DNA of 10,655 nucleotides from Treponema sp. (GTDB lineage Bacteria > Spirochaetota > Spirochaetia > Treponematales > Breznakiellaceae), in the NCBI GenBank assembly GCA_031266095.1, contig JAISBR010000179.1:1-10655 (forward strand). The letters run 5' to 3'. Position 1 is the first letter of the stretch; every line of letters starts with the position of its first letter. This document shows positions 1 through 5,829 of the stretch, piece by piece. The notes under the pieces were generated by a model. The model searched no databases. It was given only the letters and a program-made list of their open reading frames with translations, and was not told the DNA's origin. The translations under genes were made by a program, and so were the position numbers.

Positions 1-240
1 TTGGACATAAATAAATATTTAAATTTAGACCCATCTTCAGATATTAGGGTCAGGGAATATAACGGAATTCCGGGAAATATACTCTGGGTTTATATCAACG
101 GTAAAAGATACGCATTTCGATATGATCACCAGAATGACAATATCGAAATCAGAAATGGCGGCGTAAATGGAGCAGTATTGCATACTGTTAATAACAGCAG
201 TACCGTTGCAGATTTAATAACGATATTTCAAGGATTATAG
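1..240 (+). CDS. Unrecognised small protein, possibly 5'-truncated by the window edge
   Basis: An open frame runs from the first base of the window to a TAG at 238-240 (79 residues if the TTG at base 1 is the start). The frame is open at the edge, so the true start may lie upstream and this may be only a C-terminal part. The product is rich in Asn, Asp, Ile and Tyr. It has an alternating pattern around residues 25-50 (WVYINGKRYAFRYDH) that suggests a small beta-sheet domain. I see no signal peptide, membrane segment or catalytic motif and do not recognise the family. Its base composition is clearly more AT-rich than the operon downstream, which suggests accessory or transferred DNA. A chance frame is possible, but the protein-like composition argues for a real gene. 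Confidence 0.45.
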   Translation: MDINKYLNLDPSSDIRVREYNGIPGNILWVYINGKRYAFRYDHQNDNIEIRNGGVNGAVLHTVNNSSTVADLITIFQGL

Positions 241-272
241 AAAAACTACTGTTTTGTAGACGGGGTTGTTTC

Positions 273-278
273 TATAAT
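273..278 (+). promoter_or_regulatory. Perfect -10 hexamer (TATAAT) upstream of the hairpin cluster
   Basis: TATAAT matches the sigma70 -10 consensus exactly. It lies 33 bases after the end of the first reading frame and about 20 bases before the first stem-loop of the structured region. No good TTGACA-like box sits 16-18 bases upstream (the 17-bp position reads TGTTTT), and there is no extended -10 TG. It is therefore a plausible but unproven start for a short transcript over 285-547; chance occurrence in AT-rich DNA is possible. Confidence 0.3.
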
Positions 279-319
279 TTAACAGGAATATTCAGGGTCC
301 GCCCTTGGCGGCGGGACAG

Positions 320-350
320 TAAACCACCACCACCAAAGGTGGTGGCTTTA
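320..350. repeat. Imperfect palindrome, left member of a related hairpin pair
   Basis: CCACCACC (327-334) pairs with GGTGGTGG (338-345) around an AAA loop. The flanking TAAA (320-323) and TTTA (347-350) are also complementary. It resembles the hairpin at 523-541: both have a CCACC(A/G)CC stem with a 3-base loop and a T-rich 3' foot. Paired subterminal hairpins of similar sequence are typical of IS200/IS605-family ends, but that assignment is inference. Confidence 0.5.
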
Positions 351-522
351 ATGGGGAGGCCCCTATAAGGGACCAAAAATACCTTCCATTTTTTGCCAAT
401 TTCCGATCAGTTTATGCTTCATGCCGATATTGGTTTCCACTGCGTTTCCGCATGAAGTTATTTTTTATATCCTCATCGCTTGACCTTCTTGCTTTTCTGA
501 TGGCATAGCCATCAGTACATGG

Positions 523-547
523 CCACCGCCATAGGCGGTGGTTTTTT
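523..547 (+). terminator. Rho-independent terminator-like hairpin, right member of the hairpin pair
   Basis: CCACCGCC (523-530) and GGCGGTGG (534-541) form a perfect 8-bp GC-rich stem with an ATA loop, followed by TTTTTT (542-547). This is a textbook intrinsic terminator on the + strand and would insulate the operon promoter at 582 from anything upstream. A second perfect 8-bp stem with the same ATA loop lies immediately upstream (497-515). Confidence 0.65.
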
Positions 548-581
548 AAGTCTTAATAAAATAATAGTTTGAAAATTTTTG

Positions 582-610
582 TTGACAAATAAGAATTCCA
601 GGTTTAAACT
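582..610 (+). promoter_or_regulatory. Sigma70-type promoter of the catabolic operon
   Basis: A perfect -35 box TTGACA (582-587) is followed at the ideal 17-bp spacing by TAAACT (605-610), which matches four of six bases of the -10 consensus. The spacer and flanks are AT-rich. The -10 overlaps a perfect 8-base palindrome GTTTAAAC (602-609). Transcription would start near 616-618, inside the inverted repeat at 617-641, leaving a leader of about 47 bases before the ATG at 664. A good ribosome-binding site AAGGAG lies at 652-657, six bases before that ATG. Confidence 0.65.
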
Positions 611-616
611 AATGCA

Positions 617-641
617 AAGTGGTAAGATAAGTTTACCACTT
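617..641. promoter_or_regulatory. Inverted repeat over the start site, candidate operator for the GntR regulator
   Basis: AAGTGGTAA (617-625) and TTACCACTT (633-641) are perfect 9-bp inverted repeats separated by seven bases. The repeat begins about seven bases after the -10 box, so a bound dimer would cover the expected transcription start, which is the usual place for a repressor. The TGGT...ACCA outer bases recall operators of FadR-type GntR proteins, and one such protein is encoded at 5113-5829. The gap between half-sites is longer than the classic FadR or LldR sites, so the link is an inference. As RNA it could also form a 5'-leader hairpin. Confidence 0.5.
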
Positions 642-663
642 ATAGCGGCCCAAGGAGCAAAAG

Positions 664-3450
664 ATGAGATTGCTGGCTGGCAGACAAACACCCATAAACG
701 AAGATTTCTATAAACAGTTTAAGACAAAGCTGGAAAAGGGAGACATAAGCGCCGGAGATTTAAAGGAGGCTGTTACCTTTTTTGCCATGGTCTGTAATGA
801 CGACGATGAAATCTGTTATGAATTGCGGGGCTTGACCGGCGGGGAAAGGTCCGAGCTGCACTTTCAGTTCAATCTGAGCGGAGAATCAACGGCCGAAGTT
901 CCGGAGAGCGTGTATACCGTTGTTTTTATCGGAGGAGGCTGTGAAACCTATGAGGGGCCTTCGTCGAAACCGGCGGTCGTTTTCAATATCGGCGTCAAAA
1001 CCGCCCTGGATATTATCAAGGGGAACATCTATTCCCTGGTGGCTCAGATGGGGGGCTATATTAAATACACCGGCAATCGCCCGGACGCGATGAATTTCCA
1101 GCGGGTTTTTGAGATTTTCCTGGATAATTTCCTGAAAAGAGACTGGACCGGCATGGCAAAGGAGGCCGCGAAGGACAAGGGTAAAAAGGTCCGCTTCGGC
1201 ATCATCGGCGGCGGTCAGGCATTCCATTTCCACAGCAACGGCGACCGGGGTTCACCTGTCATTTCGTATAACGCTATTTACGACATGAATTTTGACAACG
1301 CGAGGAAAATGGCCCTCCGCTACAAAGATGGGATCATGATCCCCTACGGGAACCTGGACGACATGCTGGCATCCGATATAGACGCGGTGCTGGTCATGGT
1401 ACCCCATGTGTATCATGTGGAGATGGTCTGCCGGGCAGCAAAAGCGGGTAAGCATGTACTCTGTGAAAAGCCTATGGGCACTACCGTAGAGGGCTGCCGG
1501 GAAATGATCCGGGCCTGTAAAAAGGCGGGGGTCAAATTCATGGTTGCCGAAAACCACCGTTTCCTTCCCGCCCATGTGTGTATGCACGATATTGTTGAAC
1601 AGGGACTCATCGGGGATGTGCTCATAGTGCGGGCCTACGAAGGGGTCAACGAAATACACGGCCTTTCCCAGAGCGGCTTCTGGAAGGGGGACCCCATCAA
1701 GGCCGGCGGCGGCGCGTTTATGGATATGGCCGCGCACAAGTTCGTTACCATCGAATACGTCATCGGTTCCAAGGTGAGCAAGATATGCGCGGTCTGCGCC
1801 AAGCAGGCCGTTAATCTACCGGAAAAGGCGGAGGATAACGCCCTAGCAATCGCCTCCTACGAAAATGGCGCGATTGCGGATGTGGTGGTGAGTTTTACCC
1901 AGCAGACCGTGCCCTATAACAGCATGGAAGTATACGGTACCAAGGGAAGTATTTTTGAAAATCACGCCTGGGAAAAGCCGGTACGTTTCTGTTCTTTTGA
2001 TGAGCGGATGGGAGAGAATCAGCAGAAATGGATGGAGCCTGATGTAGAGCATGCCGCCTTCCCTGAGTATTACACGATCTCCGTACGGGAAACCGATCAT
2101 CATTTTGCCAGGTGTATCCTGGAAAACCGGGACCCCGAATTCACCCCTGTACAGTCTATGAACGCTATCACCGCTATTCTTGCGGGCTACCTTTCTCATA
2201 TTGAGGGCAGGCCGGTAGAAACCGAGGAAATTGAAAGGATGGCCGATGAAAAACAATGCGGCGAAAAAATTCTTGAGCGCCTTGCTCCGTCAATACCTAT
2301 CAATAAAAATCTTCCGGAGGTAAAAACCGTGGAACCAATCGGCTTTAACCAGAAAAAAGCCGCGCGGGTTATGCGCGAATACGATCTCGATCTGCTCATC
2401 GCCGCGTCGCCGGTGAATGTCTATTATCTTTCAGGCATGCCGCTGCTCCACAGCGCGGCAAATCCCATATTGTTAGCCTTGAACAACCAGTACCCGAACC
2501 TGGCCATGATCCGCCGGGAAGGAGATGGTACGGTGATTCACTGGAATGTGTTCAAGAGTGTGGATCGCTTCAGCTGGTTTCACGATGTAGTGGGAATTGA
2601 GAGTCAGGCCGACGTGGGCAAAGCCCTCCGTTCCAAGATCCGTAAATGGGGGCTGGCGGCTAAACGGGTGGGCATTGAATCCACCGCCCCTAAATTCCTC
2701 GTGGACGCCATTTCCGGCGAAAAGGCGGAGATGATCGCGGTAACCGCCGATCAGGCTTTCCTCGATATGCGGCTGGTCAAAAGTTCTCTGGAAATTGAGT
2801 ACCTCCAGAAAGCGGCGGACATTACCGAGGCGGCCTTGAAGGACACCATTGCCGAGGTAAAAGAAGGGGTGACGGATTTGGACCTCCTCAAAACAGGCAG
2901 AAACGCCCTGCTCAAGCACGGCGCGGACGACTGGGATCACCTGACTCTTACCATCGGCGACTCTGACCCCGAAGCCCCCGGCACGGGCAGGGCGGTAAAG
3001 AAAGGAGAAATCGTCCGCTTGGACTTCGGCGGTATTTACAAGGGCTATGTGGCCGACATCAACCAGGAAGTGGTAGTGGGTAAAGCCCCGCCCGAGGCGG
3101 ACAAGCTGATAAAGGGCCTCTTGGAGTTTCAGAATTATTTTGAAAAACGGATTAAACCCGGCGTCAACATGAAAAAACTCAGCGAGGAAGCCCTGTCCTG
3201 GTACAAAAAGACCGTGCCCGGCGGCATCGCTTTTTCCATCGGTCATTCTATCGGCCTCCAGTGTGAGGATCAGCACATCTTCGGCGTACTGGGCGCGCTT
3301 GACCGTGTTTTTGAGGAAAACATGGTTTTCGAGATCGAGGCATGGGAGCCATATAACGGTGCTCTTATCGGAGTTGAAGACTGCTATGTGGTTACCGGCG
3401 ATGGGTGCCGCAAGATGACCACCATGCCCAAGACCATAATCCGGGTTTGA
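664..3450 (+). CDS. Three-domain fusion: SCP2-like, Gfo/Idh/MocA oxidoreductase, M24 peptidase-like
   Basis: A 928-residue cytoplasmic protein with no signal peptide or membrane segment; the start is set by AAGGAG six bases before the ATG. Residues ~1-165 resemble an SCP2-type lipid-binding domain (the stretch VVFNIGVKTALDIIKGNIYS through G130 and the G137 region). Residues ~175-525 are a Gfo/Idh/MocA NAD(P)-dependent oxidoreductase: Rossmann GIIGGG (179-184), EKP (268-270) with catalytic-type Lys269, and GGGAFMDMAAH (348-358) supplying Asp354 and His358. Residues ~556-928 form a creatinase/Xaa-Pro dipeptidase-like module: an N-terminal domain (LDLLIAASPVNVYYLSG), then a pita-bread fold keeping all five expected metal ligands, Asp787, Asp798, His860, Glu892 and Glu905. 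Family members of each kind normally stand alone. As first gene of the operon it probably oxidises a sugar- or polyol-like substrate and hydrolyses an amide-type bond. Domain calls are confident for the last two modules and moderate for SCP2; the substrate is unknown. A strong internal start lies at 2329. Confidence 0.88.
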   Translation: MRLLAGRQTPINEDFYKQFKTKLEKGDISAGDLKEAVTFFAMVCNDDDEICYELRGLTGGERSELHFQFNLSGESTAEVPESVYTVVFIGGGCETYEGPSSKPAVVFNIGVKTALDIIKGNIYSLVAQMGGYIKYTGNRPDAMNFQRVFEIFLDNFLKRDWTGMAKEAAKDKGKKVRFGIIGGGQAFHFHSNGDRGSPVISYNAIYDMNFDNARKMALRYKDGIMIPYGNLDDMLASDIDAVLVMVPHVYHVEMVCRAAKAGKHVLCEKPMGTTVEGCREMIRACKKAGVKFMVAENHRFLPAHVCMHDIVEQGLIGDVLIVRAYEGVNEIHGLSQSGFWKGDPIKAGGGAFMDMAAHKFVTIEYVIGSKVSKICAVCAKQAVNLPEKAEDNALAIASYENGAIADVVVSFTQQTVPYNSMEVYGTKGSIFENHAWEKPVRFCSFDERMGENQQKWMEPDVEHAAFPEYYTISVRETDHHFARCILENRDPEFTPVQSMNAITAILAGYLSHIEGRPVETEEIERMADEKQCGEKILERLAPSIPINKNLPEVKTVEPIGFNQKKAARVMREYDLDLLIAASPVNVYYLSGMPLLHSAANPILLALNNQYPNLAMIRREGDGTVIHWNVFKSVDRFSWFHDVVGIESQADVGKALRSKIRKWGLAAKRVGIESTAPKFLVDAISGEKAEMIAVTADQAFLDMRLVKSSLEIEYLQKAADITEAALKDTIAEVKEGVTDLDLLKTGRNALLKHGADDWDHLTLTIGDSDPEAPGTGRAVKKGEIVRLDFGGIYKGYVADINQEVVVGKAPPEADKLIKGLLEFQNYFEKRIKPGVNMKKLSEEALSWYKKTVPGGIAFSIGHSIGLQCEDQHIFGVLGALDRVFEENMVFEIEAWEPYNGALIGVEDCYVVTGDGCRKMTTMPKTIIRV
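2316..2331 (+). promoter_or_regulatory. Internal ribosome-binding site and in-frame GTG start for the M24 module
   Basis: GGAGGT (2316-2321) lies seven bases before GTG (2329-2331), which is in frame with the long gene as codon 556. Starting there gives a 373-residue protein, about the normal length for a free M24 Xaa-Pro dipeptidase or creatinase relative, with its N-terminal domain intact. The site sits exactly at the border between the oxidoreductase and peptidase modules. It could make a second, separate product from the same message, or be a relic of a time when the genes were separate. Confidence 0.55.
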
Positions 3451-3520
3451 CATTCCCGTTAGGTGAAAATCGCTTGACGGTGTGAAAATAAACGCGAAAT
3501 AAAAGAAAAGGAGTAAAAGC

Positions 3521-4315
3521 ATGAAGAAAAAGAATCCCCTGGTAATAGTCGCCACGCCGAATATCTGCTGGCTGAACCCCAATGTGGATTATCCTCAAAA
3601 GGCGCCGGAAATTATAGAAGAAACCATTCGCTGCCGCGAAGCGGGGGCGAGCGTCCTTCATACCCATGCTGAGGGTCAGTGGTCCGAGGTGATCAACGGA
3701 GTGCGGGCCAAGTGCGACATTCTCATTCAGAGCGGCATGTCCAGCATTCCCCTGCGGGAAAGGATTGAGCTTTTTGAACAGAAATCAGATATGGTGTCGA
3801 TTATCGCGAACCATCACGCGGAAGCCTTTACCCGGGTGAACTGTGATATACTGCACCCCCTCTCTGAGCTTGAGGAGTACGCCGCAGCCTGCCGGAAGTA
3901 TGGGGTTAAACCCGAATGGGAGATATGGCATCCCGGCTCAATCTGGAACCTCAAGAAGCTCATCGAAGAGAAACTGCTGGACCCGCCCTACATTACCACA
4001 TTCTTCCTGGGCTGGCCCGGCGGAACATGGTCGCCGCCGACAGTCCATGAGTACCTATACCGAAAGAGTCTTATGCCTGAAAACTGTGTAATCACCGTAA
4101 GCATTATGTGTGAAGAGCAGATGGATATTTTGACCACAGCCATAACCCACGGTGACAATGTCCGGGTCGGTACCGAGGACTGGCCTTATCTGCAAAACGG
4201 AAAAATCGCCAAAACCCACGAACTGGTCAAAGAAATAGCCGATATATCCCGCTCCCTGGGACGGGAAGTGGCGACTCCCGCAATCGCCCGGGAACTGACA
4301 GGACTCGGAAAATAG
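3521..4315 (+). CDS. Beta-keto acid cleavage enzyme (BKACE, DUF849; Kce-like)
   Basis: A 264-residue TIM-barrel enzyme of the family that includes 3-keto-5-aminohexanoate cleavage enzyme. Family members condense a beta-keto acid with acetyl-CoA to give acetoacetate and a new CoA ester. Visible signatures are AGASVLHTHAEG (41-52), with the zinc-binding His47 and His49, EWEIWHPGS (132-140), FFLGWPGG (161-168), and VRVGTED (214-220), with Glu219 as the third expected zinc ligand. It is slightly short for the family but has both ends. AAAGGAG (3507-3513) precedes the ATG by seven bases. It follows the fusion gene by 70 bases and is closely followed by the SDR. The HTHAEG motif differs from the more usual HxHxR form, which may signal a different substrate. 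The family is confident; the substrate is unknown. I see no CoA-transferase or thiolase in the window to process the acetoacetate. Confidence 0.9.
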   Translation: MKKKNPLVIVATPNICWLNPNVDYPQKAPEIIEETIRCREAGASVLHTHAEGQWSEVINGVRAKCDILIQSGMSSIPLRERIELFEQKSDMVSIIANHHAEAFTRVNCDILHPLSELEEYAAACRKYGVKPEWEIWHPGSIWNLKKLIEEKLLDPPYITTFFLGWPGGTWSPPTVHEYLYRKSLMPENCVITVSIMCEEQMDILTTAITHGDNVRVGTEDWPYLQNGKIAKTHELVKEIADISRSLGREVATPAIARELTGLGK

Positions 4316-4324
4316 GAGAAAACG

Positions 4325-5095
4325 ATGGAAGAGAGGAAAACCGCGATTGTTACCGGGGCATCGGTCGGTATCGGCAGGGCCGCGGCGATAAAATTCGCCA
4401 AAGAGGGCTACAACGTAGCCATCATTGCCCGAGGCGCCGGAATACACGATGTAGGCGGAGAGATACGCAAACTCGGCGTGGAGTGCATTGATTTTCAAGG
4501 GGATGTCGGCTCGGAGAATGATGTCAAAACCATGGTCGCCCAGGTAGAAAGTAAATGGAACCGAGTGGACGTGTTGAACTGCAACGCCGGCATTGTTGTC
4601 GTAAAGCCCCTGGAAGATACAAGCTGGGAGGATTTTGTCAATGTTACCCATATCAACATCGGCGGCCACTTCCTCTTTACCAAATACGTTATGCCGATTA
4701 TGAAACGGCAGAAACGGGGCGCTATCGTTAATATGGGTTCAGTTTCGGGCCATGTGGGCCAAACCGAGCACGCGATCTACGGCGCCACCAAGGGCGCTAT
4801 CATCGCCTTTACGCGGGCTATCGCATGGGAACTGGCAAAGTACAACATTCGGGTAAATTCGATCAGTCCCGGATCGGTGGACACCCCCATGCTGCGCAGT
4901 GACATACAGCTTGAGTCTACCCGTACCGGCATGCCTTTTGACGATGTAAAGAAGTTGCGTGAGCATGAACAGGCCTTTGACCGCTGGGCTGAACCCGGGG
5001 AAATCGCTGAGGCGATTTATTTCCTCGCCAGTGACGCCGCCTCGTTTATTACCGGCACCGATCTTCTGGTTGACTGTGGTTGGGTAGCAAAGTAA
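4325..5095 (+). CDS. Classical short-chain dehydrogenase/reductase (SDR)
   Basis: A 256-residue NAD(P)-dependent alcohol/ketone oxidoreductase of the classical SDR fold, of normal length. It has the cofactor motif TGASVGIG (10-17), NAG (87-89, preceded by Asn-Cys), Asn111, catalytic Ser139, Tyr152 and Lys156, and the PGSVDTPM motif (182-189). Arg36 at the end of the second strand would suit NADP(H), though this is only a hint. The AGGAG ribosome-binding site (4314-4318) overlaps the stop codon of the BKACE gene, so the two are probably translationally coupled. In context it most likely oxidises a hydroxyl to the keto group used by the BKACE, or reduces an intermediate. The exact substrate cannot be read from the sequence. 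Confidence 0.92.
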   Translation: MEERKTAIVTGASVGIGRAAAIKFAKEGYNVAIIARGAGIHDVGGEIRKLGVECIDFQGDVGSENDVKTMVAQVESKWNRVDVLNCNAGIVVVKPLEDTSWEDFVNVTHINIGGHFLFTKYVMPIMKRQKRGAIVNMGSVSGHVGQTEHAIYGATKGAIIAFTRAIAWELAKYNIRVNSISPGSVDTPMLRSDIQLESTRTGMPFDDVKKLREHEQAFDRWAEPGEIAEAIYFLASDAASFITGTDLLVDCGWVAK

Positions 5096-5112
5096 GGGAG
5101 TACCTTGAAGTG

Positions 5113-5829
5113 ATGGAGACTCTTAACCAATACGCTTTCAGCAACGTCAAACGGATCAGCACTGTGGAGCGTATTGTCGAAAATCTGATCAACCTCATCA
5201 AAATGCGCAGTCTGCAGATGGGAGACAAACTCCCCCCGGAACGCCGGCTCTGTGAGATAATCGGCGTCAGCCGGCCTATTCTGCGGGAAGCGCTGAAAGC
5301 CCTCCAGGTGATGAACATCATCGATATACGGCAAGGGGCTGGGGCTTATGTTAAGAGTCTTGAACCGGAAGATGTAATAGAACACCTGGATATTGTATTC
5401 CACATGGACTCCAGCCTCTACCGGGACCTGTACGAGGCCCGGCGGGTATTGGAAGCCGCTATAGCGGGAATGGCGGCAGTGAATATCAGCGATAGTGAAA
5501 TTGATGCAATAGAGGAAAACATCCGCCAGTCCGCCGCCCTCATAGATGACGAACAGTTATTCCTCAAGCGGGATCTGGAACTGCATGAGATGATTATGAA
5601 GGCGGCGGGAAACCGGGTTATGCCCGTCTTTATGCAGTCCATCAACAAACTTTCGCTTTTAATACGCAAACAGAGTAACGCCCAGCCGGTTATCCGTCAA
5701 AATACTATACAGGATCATGAATCGATCTTCAGGGCCCTAAAAAGCAGGGACCCGGCAGAAGCGGCACAGGCAATGGATCAGCATATCGCCAATGTTGAAA
5801 GGGCGTTTCTTCATAAGGAGAACCTATGA
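5113..5829 (+). CDS. GntR-family transcriptional regulator, FadR/FCD subfamily
   Basis: A 238-residue regulator of normal length. Residues ~15-80 form the winged helix-turn-helix (GDKLPPERRLCEIIGVSRPI through the wing at GAGAYV). Residues ~85-230 form a helical FCD ligand-binding domain with the metal-binding set Asp154, His158, His202 and His224. FCD proteins usually sense small organic acids or sugar acids, consistent with a pathway intermediate as inducer. The start is not certain: the frame is open back to TTG at 5080 inside the SDR gene, and GTG at 5110 sits nine bases after AAGGGAG (5094-5100). I chose ATG 5113 because the longer versions add residues that read like SDR overlap. The stop overlaps the next start as ATGA. 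Its likely target is the inverted repeat at 617-641, which would make it autoregulatory as part of the same operon. Confidence 0.88.
   Translation: METLNQYAFSNVKRISTVERIVENLINLIKMRSLQMGDKLPPERRLCEIIGVSRPILREALKALQVMNIIDIRQGAGAYVKSLEPEDVIEHLDIVFHMDSSLYRDLYEARRVLEAAIAGMAAVNISDSEIDAIEENIRQSAALIDDEQLFLKRDLELHEMIMKAAGNRVMPVFMQSINKLSLLIRKQSNAQPVIRQNTIQDHESIFRALKSRDPAEAAQAMDQHIANVERAFLHKENL

Larger units (their letters stand above)
285..547 (+). ncRNA. Candidate structured RNA or remnant mobile element: cluster of six stem-loops
   Basis: No protein gene is visible here, but the stretch is packed with inverted repeats: 299-303/307-311; 327-334/338-345 (8 bp); 358-364/368-374 (one mismatch); 417-424/450-457 (8 bp, 25-base loop); 497-504/508-515 (8 bp); and 523-530/534-541 (8 bp). 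Five of the six have 3-base loops, three of them ATA. The last stem is followed by six T. A TATAAT lies just upstream. Two readings are possible. One is a short structured RNA ending at the terminator near 547. The other is a small non-autonomous element of IS200/IS605 type, because the hairpins at 320-350 and 523-547 are near copies of each other about 200 bases apart, as at the ends of such elements. I see no transposase or TnpB frame, and the strand is inferred only from the T-tract. Confidence 0.35.

Noticed and set aside
324..345. CCA/GGT triplet runs as a CRISPR or tandem repeat
   Set aside because: Only a few triplets within one palindrome; no regular repeat-spacer structure.
1158..1175. 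AAAGGAGG as an internal ribosome-binding site for a separate oxidoreductase
   Set aside because: No in-frame ATG, GTG or TTG follows at usable distance, so no separate start is supported at the first domain border.
1252..1737. Minus-strand open frame opposite the oxidoreductase domain
   Set aside because: Shadow of the + strand gene; low-complexity His-rich translation and no recognisable domain.
3474..3502. Possible internal promoter (TTGACG) before the BKACE gene
   Set aside because: The -35-like box is good, but nothing resembling a -10 box sits at 16-18 bp spacing.
2473..3582. Long open frame (369 codons) on the minus strand opposite the M24 module
   Set aside because: It is fully antisense to a gene with clear motifs. 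Its translation shows no family signature, and the length follows from codon bias of the + strand gene.
5080..5112. Longer GntR start at TTG 5080 or GTG 5110
   Set aside because: TTG 5080 lies inside the SDR coding end with no ribosome-binding site ahead of it. GTG 5110 remains possible but adds only one residue relative to the chosen ATG.
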